Assembly (NCBI RefSeq): GCF_900172355.1
Contig: NZ_FWFZ01000001.1
Span: 124,001-188,000, forward strand
Origin: Roseisalinus antarcticus
GTDB lineage: Bacteria; Pseudomonadota; Alphaproteobacteria; Rhodobacterales; Rhodobacteraceae
DNA: 64,000 nucleotides
Direction: 5' to 3'
The position numbers and the translations under genes are program-made. This document shows, in pieces, positions 26,010-34,992 of this stretch. The notes under the pieces were generated by a model. That model was not told the origin of the DNA, ran no database searches, and saw nothing but the letters and a program-made list of their open reading frames with translations. Position 1 is the first letter of the stretch, and each line of letters starts with the position of its first letter.

Positions 26010-28538
26010 ATGACCGACGCCGCCACAGAGCCCCCCACAGACGCCCCCTATGACTACATCATCATCGGCGCAGGCTCCGCGGGCTTCGTGCTGGCCAACC
26101 GGCTGTCCGCCGATCCCGCGATGCAGGTCTGCCTGGTCGAGGCCGGCGGGCCGAGCGACAGCCTGCGGGTGCGGGTCCCGGCGGGGATCCTGTCGCTCTA
26201 TGGCGATCCGAAATTCGACTATGGCTACATGGGCGTGCCGCAGCCCGAGATGAACGGCCGCCGGATCCCTGTGAACCGGGGCAAGGCCCTGGGCGGCTCG
26301 ACCGCGATCAACTCGATGGTCTACATCCGGGGCCATGCGGGCGATTACGACGACTGGGCGGCGCTGGGCTGCTCTGGCTGGGCCTATGACGACGTGCTGC
26401 CGGTGTTCAAGGACCTGGAGCGCAACCGCCTGGGCCAGGACCCGGCCTACCACGGCACCGACGGAGAGCTGCTGGTGGACAATCCGCGCGACCCCAACCC
26501 GGTGTCGCGCACTTTCGTCAAGGCGGCGGGCACCTGCGGACTGTCCGAAAACGAAGATTTCAACGGCCCCGACCAGGACGGCGTGGGGATCTACAACGTC
26601 ACCCAGGACAAGGGCAGCCTGTTCAACGCCTACCGCGCGTTCCTCGCCCCCGTGGCAAGCCGGCCGAACCTGACGATCCTGACCGGCGCGGAAAGCCGCA
26701 GCCTTGTGCTGGACGGCGCCCGCGTCACCGGCCTCGTGATCCGCCGCCAGGGCCGCGAGCAGACGCTGGGCTGCGCGGGCGAGGTGATCCTGAGCGCGGG
26801 CGCCATCGGCTCGCCCGCCCTGCTGATGGCCAGCGGCATCGGGCCGGGCGCCGCGCTGAAGGCTGCCGGGCGCGAGGTGCGGCACGACCTGCCGGGCGTC
26901 GGCCAGAACCTGCGCGACCATATCGACGGGATGATCACCACCCGCTCGGCCTCCACCCGGACGCTGGGCCTGTCGGTCGCCAACCTGCCCGCGATGATCG
27001 CAGCGCCTTTGCGCTATTTCGGGGCACGGCGGGGGATGCTGACCACAAACTACGTCGAGGCCGGGGGCTTTGCCCGCACGAAATACGCGGGCGACCGCCC
27101 CGACATCCAGTTCCACTTCGTCCCCGGCTACCGCAGCCATCGGGGCCGTTTGATCGAATACGGTCACGGCTATGCCATCCACACCTGCGTCCTGCGCCCG
27201 AAGAGCGTCGGCGAGCTGCGCCCGGCCGGTGCCGGGACCGGGTTCGAGATCGACCACCGTTTCTTCACCGCCGAAGAGGACGCCCGGACGCTGGTCGAGG
27301 GCATCCGCATCGCGCGGCAGATCTTCGCGGCCACGCCCTTCAAGCCAATCCGCGGCAAGGAGATGCTGCCCGGCGCGCATGTCCAGACCGACGAAGAGAT
27401 CCTTGCCTATCTGCGGGCAGAGGCGCTGACGGTCTATCACCCTGTCGGCACCTGCAAGATGGGCACCGATCCGATGGCGGTGGTCGACCCGGAGGGGCTT
27501 TGCGTCAGCGGGATCGCCAACCTGCGGGTGGCAGACGCCTCGATCATGCCGACGCTGATCGGCGGCAACATCTGTGCGCCGACGATGATGATCGGCGAGC
27601 GGGCCTCGCGCGCCATTCTCGCCGCCCGCAGGGGCCAGAGCCATGCCGCCCGAGGGCGCGAGCCTCATCCTGCACAACGTGGACGTCCGGACCATGGATC
27701 CGGCGCGGCCCCGCGCGGGGGCTCTGGCGCTGCGGGGCAACCGGATCTTCGCGCTGGGGACCGAGGCCGAGGGCCTGCCGCTGTCGGGCCCCGACACGCG
27801 GGTGATCGACGGCCGGGGCGGCACGCTCTTGCCCGGCTTCTACGAAAGCCACGTGCATCTCTTCGAGGGCGGCGCCTCGCTCGGGCGGTTGAACGTGGCG
27901 GAGGTCTTCGGCGCAAAGGCGCTGCGGGATGCGGTGCAGGCGTTCGCCGCCGCCAAGCCCGACGCGGATCTGCTGATCGCCTATGGTGCGAACTACACCC
28001 TGTTCGGCGAGGGCACCCGGATCACGCGGCAACAGCTCGACGCCGCGATCCCGGACCGGCCGTTCTACATGATCGCCTGCGATTTCCACACCGGCTGGGC
28101 CAATACCATCGCGCTGGAGCGCGCCGGGCTGATCCACGGCCGCGACGTGGGCCCCGCCGCCGAGGTGGTGATGGCCGCCGACGGCACCGCCACGGGCGAG
28201 CTCCGCGAGGGCGGCGCGATGGAGTGCCTCTCGGCGCTCGGCCCCTCCGGCGGGCGCGAGGCGCTGGGCATGGCCGGTGCCGAGCCCGGGCCCGTCACCC
28301 CCGACCAGCGCGCCGCCGACAAGGCCTGCCTGCGGGCCGGGATGACCTGTTGCGCCCGCCACGGCATCACCAAGCTGATCAACATGGACGGCAACCGCTA
28401 CCAGCTGGAATTGCTGAGAGAGTTGGAGGCCGAGGCGCCACTGCCCTGCCGGATCGAGGTGCCCTGCCGCATCCCGATCGACGCGGCCGGCGATCCGGTG
28501 GCCAAGGCCGTCGCCATGACCCGCGATTTCGCCAGTGA
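26010..28538 (+). CDS. GMC oxidoreductase (choline dehydrogenase-like) with lost stop codon
   Basis: An FAD-dependent GMC enzyme. The FAD motif DYIIIGAGSAGFVLANRLS is at residue 15, the GMC signature is GGSTAINSMVYIRGH, and the catalytic histidine is in YHPVGTCKMG. The closing LRVADASIMPTLIGGN and a second helix end the fold at about residue 540 (near 27635), where family members stop. Here no stop occurs, and the frame runs another 300 codons out of phase through the next gene to 28538. CAG at about 27634 may once have been TAG. ATG 26010 follows CAGGAGG. It oxidises an alcohol or polyol; in this context an amino-alcohol is possible. Confidence 0.82.
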   Translation: MTDAATEPPTDAPYDYIIIGAGSAGFVLANRLSADPAMQVCLVEAGGPSDSLRVRVPAGILSLYGDPKFDYGYMGVPQPEMNGRRIPVNRGKALGGSTAINSMVYIRGHAGDYDDWAALGCSGWAYDDVLPVFKDLERNRLGQDPAYHGTDGELLVDNPRDPNPVSRTFVKAAGTCGLSENEDFNGPDQDGVGIYNVTQDKGSLFNAYRAFLAPVASRPNLTILTGAESRSLVLDGARVTGLVIRRQGREQTLGCAGEVILSAGAIGSPALLMASGIGPGAALKAAGREVRHDLPGVGQNLRDHIDGMITTRSASTRTLGLSVANLPAMIAAPLRYFGARRGMLTTNYVEAGGFARTKYAGDRPDIQFHFVPGYRSHRGRLIEYGHGYAIHTCVLRPKSVGELRPAGAGTGFEIDHRFFTAEEDARTLVEGIRIARQIFAATPFKPIRGKEMLPGAHVQTDEEILAYLRAEALTVYHPVGTCKMGTDPMAVVDPEGLCVSGIANLRVADASIMPTLIGGNICAPTMMIGERASRAILAARRGQSHAARGREPHPAQRGRPDHGSGAAPRGGSGAAGQPDLRAGDRGRGPAAVGPRHAGDRRPGRHALARLLRKPRASLRGRRLARAVERGGGLRRKGAAGCGAGVRRRQARRGSADRLWCELHPVRRGHPDHAATARRRDPGPAVLHDRLRFPHRLGQYHRAGARRADPRPRRGPRRRGGDGRRRHRHGRAPRGRRDGVPLGARPLRRARGAGHGRCRARARHPRPARRRQGLPAGRDDLLRPPRHHQADQHGRQPLPAGIAERVGGRGATALPDRGALPHPDRRGRRSGGQGRRHDPRFRQ

Positions 28539-29313
28539 GACGATCTCCTGCGGGCGGGTCAAGATGTTCATGGACGGTGTCTTCGACAACTGGACCGCGC
28601 TCAAGCTGGAGGATTACCCCGACCGTCCGGGCTTTCGCGGGGCGCCGATCGTGCCGCCAGAACTCTTTGCCCGGCTCTGCGCGCAGGCCGACGCGGCGGG
28701 ACTTCAGATCAGCGTCCACGCGGTGGGCGACGGGGCGGTCCGGCACGTGCTGGACGGCTACGAGGCCGCACGTCACATCAACGGGCCACGCGAAATCCGC
28801 TACAGAGTGGAGCATATCGACAATATCCATCCCGACGGCATCCCCCGCCTACGCGATCTAGGCGTCATCGCCTCGATGCAGCCGGTGCACCCGCCCGGCA
28901 GCGCGGGCCTGCCGCTGGAACCCACGGTGACCCTGATGGGCCGCGAAAGCTGGCCCTTGGCGTTCAACTGGCGGGCGATCAAGGATGCGGGCGTGCCTTT
29001 GCGCTTTGCGACCGACTGGCCGATCTCGCCGCTCGATCCGCTGCACGCGATCCAATGCGCGCTGACCCGCCAGCCCTGGGCCGAGGGCCTGCCCGATCCG
29101 CGCCTGACGCTGGATGAATGCCTGGAGGCCTATACCGCCCAGGGCGCCCATGCCGCCTTCGACGAGGACCGGCTGGGCCGGCTCGCGCCGGGGATGCTGG
29201 CCGACCTGGTCCTTGTCGCCGGGGATCTGGACAGCCTGCACCGTCCGGGCGATCTTGCGGTCGGCGCCGTGCTGACGATCTGCGACGGCCGCATCACCTT
29301 CGAGGCGACATGA
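27643..29313 (+). CDS. YtcJ-like metal-dependent amidohydrolase
   Basis: A 556-residue amidohydrolase of the Amidohydro_3 (YtcJ) group. It has an N-terminal composite beta-sandwich (ILHNVDVRTMDPARP), metal-binding ESHVHLFEGG, a conserved ACDFHTGWANT, the SVHAVGDGAVRHVLDGY segment carrying a metal histidine, and RFATDWPISPLDPL with the catalytic aspartate. It probably hydrolyses an amide or formyl/carbamoyl compound; the substrate is unknown. It lies inside the abnormal C-terminal extension of the GMC frame, in another phase, and overlaps the next M20 deacylase by 4 bp. ATG 27643 has AGGGG 9 bases upstream. It is likely in one transcript with the GMC gene and the deacylase. Confidence 0.88.
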   Translation: MPPEGASLILHNVDVRTMDPARPRAGALALRGNRIFALGTEAEGLPLSGPDTRVIDGRGGTLLPGFYESHVHLFEGGASLGRLNVAEVFGAKALRDAVQAFAAAKPDADLLIAYGANYTLFGEGTRITRQQLDAAIPDRPFYMIACDFHTGWANTIALERAGLIHGRDVGPAAEVVMAADGTATGELREGGAMECLSALGPSGGREALGMAGAEPGPVTPDQRAADKACLRAGMTCCARHGITKLINMDGNRYQLELLRELEAEAPLPCRIEVPCRIPIDAAGDPVAKAVAMTRDFASETISCGRVKMFMDGVFDNWTALKLEDYPDRPGFRGAPIVPPELFARLCAQADAAGLQISVHAVGDGAVRHVLDGYEAARHINGPREIRYRVEHIDNIHPDGIPRLRDLGVIASMQPVHPPGSAGLPLEPTVTLMGRESWPLAFNWRAIKDAGVPLRFATDWPISPLDPLHAIQCALTRQPWAEGLPDPRLTLDECLEAYTAQGAHAAFDEDRLGRLAPGMLADLVLVAGDLDSLHRPGDLAVGAVLTICDGRITFEAT

Positions 29314-30428
29314 CCACCCTTGACCTGCTCGACCGCCTGGTGGCCTTTCCCACGGTCAGCCGCGACAGTAACCTGCCGCTGATCGACTGGGCGCAGGACT
29401 TCCTGGAGCGGCGCGGCGCGACCGTCCACCGCCTGGCCGATCCGACCGGCGGCAAGGCGGGGCTGTTCGCGACGCTCGGCCCGGCGGGCCCGGGCGGGGT
29501 CATGCTTTCGGCGCACAGCGACGTGGTGCCCACGGACGGCCAGCCCTGGCGCCGCGACCCGTTCCGCCTGACCGCCGAGGGCGACCGGGTCCATGGCCGG
29601 GGCACCACCGACATGAAGGGCTTTCTGGCCTGCATGCTGCGCGCCGCCGACGCGGCCGCCGGCATGACCCTGGCCGAGCCGTTGAAGCTCTCGATTTCCT
29701 ACGATGAGGAGGTCGGCTGTCGCGGTATCGCCCGGATGATCGGCCACCTCGACGCCCTGATCGGCCTGCCGCGCCTCTGCATCGTCGGAGAGCCGACCTC
29801 CATGCGCATCGCCACCGGCCACAAGGGCAAGGCGGCCTATGCGGTCACCTGCCACGGCGAGGCCGGCCATTCCGCCGAGGCGCCGCTTTACCGCAATGCC
29901 CTGCACCTTGGGGCGGACATGCTGGGCGCACTGCGCGAGCTGCAGGCGGATCTGGCCGCGACCGGCGCCCGCGACCCGGCCTACAGCGTCCCCTATTCCA
30001 CGGTCCACGCCGGGCGCATGGCGGGCGGCACCGCGCTCAACATCGTGCCTGATCTCTGCACGCTGGATTTCGAGATCCGCCACGTCGCGGCAGAGCCCCT
30101 GCCCCCGCTGGAGGCCCTGCTGCGCACCTCAGCCGAACGGATCGGCGGCACTGCCATAGAGATCGCGGCCGGCACCGCGTATCCCGGTCTCGACGTGCCG
30201 GAGGGGGCGGAGGCGGTCCGCATTCTGTCGGCCCTGCTGGAGGAGGCGGAGCTGACCAAGGTGGGTTTCGGCACCGAGGCCGGCCATTTCGATGCCGCCG
30301 GCGTGCCCGCGCTGGTCTGCGGCCCCGGCGACATGGCCCAGGGTCACAAGGCGAACGAATATATCGCCCTCGACCAGCTGGCCGCTTGCGACCGGATGCT
30401 GGATCGGCTGCTGGCCACCCTCGCCTGA
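29310..30428 (+). CDS. M20 family deacylase (acetylornithine deacetylase ArgE-like)
   Basis: A 372-residue zinc-dependent M20 amidohydrolase. Metal and catalytic residues are visible in MLSAHSDVVPTDG, GRGTTDMKGFLAC and SYDEEVGCRG (general-base glutamate), with the final zinc histidine in FGTEAGHFDAAG. Its closest look is ArgE, which removes acetyl from N-acetylornithine, but it lies at the end of a catabolic run, so it is likely to cleave an N-acyl amine or amino acid made by the upstream enzymes. ATG 29310 overlaps the amidohydrolase stop (ATGA). It is convergent with a LysR gene 14 bp away. Confidence 0.9.
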   Translation: MTTLDLLDRLVAFPTVSRDSNLPLIDWAQDFLERRGATVHRLADPTGGKAGLFATLGPAGPGGVMLSAHSDVVPTDGQPWRRDPFRLTAEGDRVHGRGTTDMKGFLACMLRAADAAAGMTLAEPLKLSISYDEEVGCRGIARMIGHLDALIGLPRLCIVGEPTSMRIATGHKGKAAYAVTCHGEAGHSAEAPLYRNALHLGADMLGALRELQADLAATGARDPAYSVPYSTVHAGRMAGGTALNIVPDLCTLDFEIRHVAAEPLPPLEALLRTSAERIGGTAIEIAAGTAYPGLDVPEGAEAVRILSALLEEAELTKVGFGTEAGHFDAAGVPALVCGPGDMAQGHKANEYIALDQLAACDRMLDRLLATLA

Positions 30429-30442
30429 GGCACGGCGACCGC

Positions 30443-31351
30443 CTAGGTGTCGGCCAGAACGCTGAGCGACCGCGCGATCTGTTCGGCGAAACGCGAGGCC
30501 GCGACCGGCAGGATCCGCCCGTGGCGCTGGCCCAGAAACAGCATCCCCGCATCCATGTCGCGCATGTCGATGCTGCGGCTGACAAGTCCCGTCGCGCCGT
30601 CGTGCCCGCCCGGGGCCCCGATGCTGATCTGGAACGAGATCGCGTCGGTCATCGACACATGGGCCTTGAGATACTCGAACGAATTGCTCTGCAACATCGG
30701 CACGGCCTGGAATGATTTCCCCTGCAGCGCCCGTTCAAGCAATGCCCGGCCGCCGAAGCCGCGATTGGGCAGGATCAGCGGATAGGCGACGCATTGCCGC
30801 AGCCGCAGCACCGGCTCGGAGGCAAGCGGATGGTCGGCGGCCATCATCGCCACCAGCCGTTGCGGCAGGGCCAGACGCACGTCGTAGTCGGGCATGCTGC
30901 GTTCGTCGAAGACCAGGGCGATGTCGGTGCTGAAGGTGTTGATCGCGGCGGCGGCGGCGGTGTGCTCCATCACCTCCACGTTGAAGGTCACGTCGGGATA
31001 ATCGTGCAGATAGGCCGCGATCTCGCGCGGCAGGAAATGCGGCGTCAGCGCCTGGCTGCAGGCGATCGCCACGTGGCCGCGCCGGATCCCGGACAGGTCG
31101 GCGAGGCGCGATTTCAGCCGCTCGGTCTCGGCCAGAACCTCGCGGATATGCAGGATCGCCATCTCGCCGGCCGCGTTCAGGCGCACGCCGGTGGCCGTGC
31201 GCTCGAAGATCTGCTCGCCAAGGTCGTCCTCGTAGGCCTGCAGGCGGCGCTGCACCGCCGAGGGGGTCTGCGAGACGATCTCGGCGGCGGCCCGGATCGA
31301 GCCGCTGCGCACGATCACGTCGATCAGGCGGAAGGTCGTGAGGTGTTTCAT
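30443..31351 (-). CDS. LysR family regulator of the N-heterocycle locus
   Basis: A 302-residue LysR-type regulator: wHTH in the first 60 residues (FRLIDVIVRSGSIRAAAEIV, then SAVQRRLQAYEDDL), linker helix, and co-inducer domain (residues 90-290). ATG 31351-31349 is chosen, although the frame is open 24 codons further, because LysR proteins begin a few residues before the HTH. It is divergent from the isochorismatase-family gene, which starts 112 bp away, and a 7-bp inverted repeat lies between them. This is the classic LysR layout, so it likely activates the 31.4-39.5 kb operon in response to its substrate or an intermediate. Confidence 0.9.
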   Translation of the reverse strand: MKHLTTFRLIDVIVRSGSIRAAAEIVSQTPSAVQRRLQAYEDDLGEQIFERTATGVRLNAAGEMAILHIREVLAETERLKSRLADLSGIRRGHVAIACSQALTPHFLPREIAAYLHDYPDVTFNVEVMEHTAAAAAINTFSTDIALVFDERSMPDYDVRLALPQRLVAMMAADHPLASEPVLRLRQCVAYPLILPNRGFGGRALLERALQGKSFQAVPMLQSNSFEYLKAHVSMTDAISFQISIGAPGGHDGATGLVSRSIDMRDMDAGMLFLGQRHGRILPVAASRFAEQIARSLSVLADT

Positions 31352-31378
31352 CCCAACCAGCAATAGGGAGGTGTCGCG

Positions 31379-31402
31379 TTTTCGGCAACGCCCAACCGAA
31401 AA
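31379..31402. promoter_or_regulatory. Inverted repeat between LysR gene and N-heterocycle operon
   Basis: TTTTCGG (31379-31385) and CCGAAAA (31396-31402) form a perfect 7-bp inverted repeat with a 10-bp spacer in the divergent promoter region. LysR regulators usually bind such dyads midway between their own gene and the target operon. Motif and position are seen directly; binding is inferred. Confidence 0.5.
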
Positions 31403-31462
31403 TTTAGCACAAGACAGCGTCACTCGAACCCATCATCTTCGGTCCCGACCAAGGAGTGACCC

Positions 31463-32251
31463 GTGCCGAACGATCTTTCCGAGACTGCCCATCTGCGCCG
31501 CGACCGCTGGAGCCAGGACGGCGACAGCGTCAGCCTGGTGCGGCCGGAGCGGCGACAGCGGCCGGCCCCGCTCCGGGCGCTGCCGCAGGCGCTGACCCTC
31601 GATCTGTCGCGGACCGCCCTCATGGTGATCGACATGCAGAACGACTTTCTGCACCCCGACGGCTGGTTCGCGGCCGACCGGGGCGCGGACGTCGCGCCGC
31701 TGCTGACCCTGGTGCCCGCGATCAACACGCTGTGCGCCTGGGCCCGCGCGGCCCGGGTTCCGGTCATCCACGTCAATTGGGGCATCCGCGCCGATGCGGC
31801 GAACCTGCCGGCCAACGTGCTCGACAAGGCCTCGGCCTGCGGCACCCAGCGCGCCTATGGCGACGACGGCCCCAACGGGCCGGTGCTGGTCGAAGGCGGC
31901 TGGGGGGCCGACAGCCTCGACACGATCGAGACCGCGCCCGGCGACCTGCATGTCTCCAAGCACCGGCTGTCGGGGTTCCGCGACAACGCGCTCGACCAGA
32001 TCCTGCGCCGGCTGGACGTGACCACGCTGATCTACACCGGCGTCAACCTCGACCGCTGCGTCTTTGCGACCATGGCCGACGGCTGTTTCCAGGGCTTCGA
32101 CGCGGTGATCGTCGAGGACGCCTGCGGCACGCCCTCGCCGCCGCATGTGACCGACGCGATCCTCTACATCACCCGGATGCTCTACGGCTTCACCACCACG
32201 ACCGACGCGCTCGCACGGGCGTTTTCTTCCCCCCAACCCAAGGAGACGTGA
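31463..32251 (+). CDS. Isochorismatase-family cysteine hydrolase (RutB/biuret hydrolase-like)
   Basis: A 262-residue amidohydrolase. The catalytic triad is visible: aspartate in LMVIDMQNDFL, lysine in HVSKHRLSGF, and nucleophilic cysteine in YTGVNLDRCVFATM. The segment VLVEGGWGAD and the LSGF pattern resemble RutB (ureidoacrylate amidohydrolase) and relatives that act on carbamoyl or ureido compounds such as biuret. It is the first gene of the operon with an AtzD/barbiturase-like ring opener, so it may cleave the ureido product of ring opening. The first 45 residues are a polar N-terminal extension. The precise substrate is not known. Confidence 0.87.
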   Translation: MPNDLSETAHLRRDRWSQDGDSVSLVRPERRQRPAPLRALPQALTLDLSRTALMVIDMQNDFLHPDGWFAADRGADVAPLLTLVPAINTLCAWARAARVPVIHVNWGIRADAANLPANVLDKASACGTQRAYGDDGPNGPVLVEGGWGADSLDTIETAPGDLHVSKHRLSGFRDNALDQILRRLDVTTLIYTGVNLDRCVFATMADGCFQGFDAVIVEDACGTPSPPHVTDAILYITRMLYGFTTTTDALARAFSSPQPKET

Positions 32252-32253
32252 CC

Positions 32254-33294
32254 ATGACGATGAACAGACGCGACTTTCTGCGCAGCACCGGCGCCTCGGC
32301 CGCCGCGCTCGGCCTTGCCTCGCCGGCCCTCGCCCAGGACCTGACGCCCCTGAAGATGGTGCTGAACTGGACCTACCAGGGCCCGCAGGCCTGGTTCTTT
32401 CTGGCCCAGGACAACGGCTATTTCGCCGATGCGGGCATCGACATGACCATCGACCAGGGCAATGGCTCGGGCGCGGCGGTCGGCTCTGTCGCGGGCGGCG
32501 CCTACGACGTGGGCTTCGGCGACGTCAACGCGCTGATCCAGCTGGCCGCCACCAGCCCCGAAGAGGCGCCGATCTGCGTCTACCAGATGTATAACAAGCC
32601 GCCCTTCACCGTGGCCGTCCTGTCCGCTTCCGACATCATGACCGCCGACGACCTGAACGGCCGGTTGCTGGGCGGGGCGGCCAATGACGGCGCGCTCAAG
32701 CTGTTCCCGGCCTTCACCCAGGTCGCGGGCCTTGACAGCGACAGCATCGAGATCCTGAACTTCCAGTCCAACCTGCGCGAGCAGATGCTGAAGTCCGGCC
32801 AGGTCGAGGGCGTGTTCGGCTATGTCAACACGATCCGCTTCTCCGCCAAGCTGTCGGGCATGGATCCCGACACAGAGATCCGCTTCATCAACTACGGCGA
32901 TTACGGCATGGACCTCTATTCCAACGGCCTGATCATCCCCAAGGCGATGGCCGAGGAAAACCCCGACATGGTTTCGGGCATGGTCGCGGCGATCAACCGG
33001 GGCGTGGCCGACACGCTGGCCGATCCCGAGGCCGCCGTCGAGGCCGTCGCCCGCCGCGAGCCGCTGATCAACAAGGAGGTCGAGCTGGAGCGCCTGATCG
33101 CCACCCTGCAGGACGAGATGAACCATCCCGAACTGGCCGAGAACGGCCTGGGCAGCGTCGATCCCGCGCGGTTCGAGACGGCGATCGACATCGTCGTCGA
33201 GGCCAATGACCTGCCGCGCACGCCGGAGGTGTCGGAGGTCTATACCGACGCGTTCCTGCCGCCCGAATCCGAGCGCATCTACAAGCTGCTCTGA
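32254..33294 (+). CDS. ABC transporter substrate-binding protein, NMT1/THI5-like (copy 1)
   Basis: A 346-residue periplasmic protein with a twin-arginine signal (NRRDFLRSTGASAAALGLASPALAQ), so it is probably exported folded by Tat. The fold is the NMT1/SsuA type: KMVLNWTYQGPQAWFFLAQDNGYFADAGI, a VGFGDVNALIQLAA strand and the YSNGLIIPK region. Such proteins bind pyrimidine-like compounds, sulfonates or nitrate analogues. It is three bases after the hydrolase stop. A second similar binding protein (35811) follows the ATPase and permease, so two binding proteins may feed one transporter. A heterocycle ligand is inferred from context. Confidence 0.9.
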   Translation: MTMNRRDFLRSTGASAAALGLASPALAQDLTPLKMVLNWTYQGPQAWFFLAQDNGYFADAGIDMTIDQGNGSGAAVGSVAGGAYDVGFGDVNALIQLAATSPEEAPICVYQMYNKPPFTVAVLSASDIMTADDLNGRLLGGAANDGALKLFPAFTQVAGLDSDSIEILNFQSNLREQMLKSGQVEGVFGYVNTIRFSAKLSGMDPDTEIRFINYGDYGMDLYSNGLIIPKAMAEENPDMVSGMVAAINRGVADTLADPEAAVEAVARREPLINKEVELERLIATLQDEMNHPELAENGLGSVDPARFETAIDIVVEANDLPRTPEVSEVYTDAFLPPESERIYKLL

Positions 33295-33305
33295 GGACAC
33301 GGCAA

Positions 33306-34097
33306 ATGGACCTTCACCTGAAAGACAAGGTCGCGGTGATCACCGGCCCGGCCAAGGGCATGGGCGCCGCGATCAGCCTCGGCTTCGCCCGCGAGGGTGC
33401 GCATCTGGCGCTGCTGGGTCGGGACACCGATGCCATCGGCCCGGTCGCGGCCGAGGCACGCGCCATGGGCGTGACGGTCCAGGTCCTGAAATGCGACGTC
33501 ACCGACGGCGCTTCGGTGGAGGCGGCCGTCGCCTCCATCACCGACATCTTCGGCCGGGTCGACGTGCTGGTGAATGTCGCGGGCGGCACCGGCCCGATCG
33601 GCAAGACCGGGGTCGAGACCACCCAGGAGGAGTTCGACCAGATCGTGCAGCTGAACATGCGCGGCCCGTTCAACACGATCCGCGCCGTGGCCCCGGTCAT
33701 GGCGCACGGCGGCGGCGGGCGGATCGTCAACGTGGGCGGCACCTTCGGGATGCGCGGCCGGGCGATGCGGCTGAGCTATTCCAGTTCCAAATGGGGCCTG
33801 CGCGGGCTGACCAAGAGCTTCGCGCTGGAGCTCGGGGCCGACAACATCGGGGTCAACATCGTGGCCCCCGGCATGGTCGACGGGCCGCGCTTTCGCGACA
33901 AGGTCGTCCCGCAGGTCGCCGAACAACACGGCCTGAGCTTCGAGGAGGCGGCGGCCAAGCATGCCTCAGATTATGCGCTGGGGCGGATCAGCACCGATCA
34001 GGACATCGCCGACGCGACGCTGTTCCTCGCCTCGGACCGGTCGCGCCAGATCACCGGCGTCGATCTGCCCGTCGACGGCGGATGGGCCGCGCTGTGA
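33306..34097 (+). CDS. Short-chain dehydrogenase/reductase
   Basis: A 263-residue classical SDR. The cofactor loop is TGPAKGMGAA, a D-x-T motif lies in KCDVTD, and NVAGG replaces the usual NNAG. The catalytic serine is in the NVGGTFG region before YSSSKWG (Tyr-x3-Lys). It would oxidise or reduce a hydroxyl or carbonyl group with NAD(P). It lies between binding protein and ATPase genes of the importer, inside the same operon, suggesting it transforms the imported compound or a ring-opened product. The glycine-rich loop variant and NVAGG are mild departures that still occur in active SDRs. Confidence 0.9.
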   Translation: MDLHLKDKVAVITGPAKGMGAAISLGFAREGAHLALLGRDTDAIGPVAAEARAMGVTVQVLKCDVTDGASVEAAVASITDIFGRVDVLVNVAGGTGPIGKTGVETTQEEFDQIVQLNMRGPFNTIRAVAPVMAHGGGGRIVNVGGTFGMRGRAMRLSYSSSKWGLRGLTKSFALELGADNIGVNIVAPGMVDGPRFRDKVVPQVAEQHGLSFEEAAAKHASDYALGRISTDQDIADATLFLASDRSRQITGVDLPVDGGWAAL

Positions 34098-34167
34098 CCC
34101 GCCGCGCCTCCCCCCTTCCGCTTCCCGCGGCCCCGTTCCCCGCAGCCCCGTTCCACACGGAGATGAC

Positions 34168-34992
34168 ATGACGGCACAACCCTCTGAAAAACTGATGGTT
34201 TTCGAGAAAGTCGGCGTCACCTACGGCACCGGCGACGACGGAACCGAAGCCCTGCAACCCACGGACCTGACCCTGTCCAAGGGCGATTTCCTGGCGCTCG
34301 TCGGTCCCTCGGGCTGCGGCAAGTCGACGATCCTGAAGCTGGTCAGCGAGGTGCTGGCCCCCACCACCGGCAACATCTTCTTTTCCGGCCGCGAACTGGG
34401 CGCGACCCCGATCCGGGTCGGCATGGCGTTCCAGAGCGCCTCGCTGCTGCCCTGGATGACGGTGCGCGACAACGTGATGCTGCCACTCAAGATCGTGCCG
34501 CCGTTCAAGGCCGACTACCGCGCAAAGCGCCGGGGCGAGTACCGCGAGCGGGTCGATGCCCTGCTGGAAAAGGTCGGGCTGATCGATTTCGCCGACAACA
34601 ACACCTGGGAGCTGTCGGGCGGCATGATGCAGCGCGCCAACCTCTGCCGCGCGCTGATCCACGAGCCCGACCTGCTGCTGCTCGACGAGCCGTTCGGCGC
34701 ACTCGACCAGTTCACCCGCGAAGAGCTCTGGCAGACCTTGCAGGAGCTCTGGATCGAGACCCGCCCCACGGTGATCCTGGTGACCCACGACCTGCGCGAG
34801 GCGGCCTATCTCGCCAGCCGGATCTGCGTCATGAGCCCGCGTCCGGGCCGGATCGTCGATGACAGCGTGATCGATTTCGTCCGCCCCCGCGACATCGACC
34901 TGGTGTTCGAGCCGGACTTCGTCGCCCTTGTCCAGCGCCTGCGCAACAAGATCGTGCACACCCCCAATATCCGCAAACGGAATGCCGCATGA
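34168..34992 (+). CDS. ABC transporter ATP-binding protein (NitT/TauT/SsuB family)
   Basis: A 274-residue importer ATPase. Walker A is VGPSGCGKSTILK, Q-loop FQSASLLPWMTV (LPW is typical of the nitrate/taurine group), signature LSGGMMQRANLCRALI, Walker B LLLLDEPFGALD, and H-loop LVTHDLREAAYLA. ATG 34168 follows CGGAGATG. It overlaps the permease by 4 bp (ATGA) and lies between the two NMT1-type binding proteins. Together they form an importer for the compound broken down by the locus. Confidence 0.93.
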   Translation: MTAQPSEKLMVFEKVGVTYGTGDDGTEALQPTDLTLSKGDFLALVGPSGCGKSTILKLVSEVLAPTTGNIFFSGRELGATPIRVGMAFQSASLLPWMTVRDNVMLPLKIVPPFKADYRAKRRGEYRERVDALLEKVGLIDFADNNTWELSGGMMQRANLCRALIHEPDLLLLDEPFGALDQFTREELWQTLQELWIETRPTVILVTHDLREAAYLASRICVMSPRPGRIVDDSVIDFVRPRDIDLVFEPDFVALVQRLRNKIVHTPNIRKRNAA

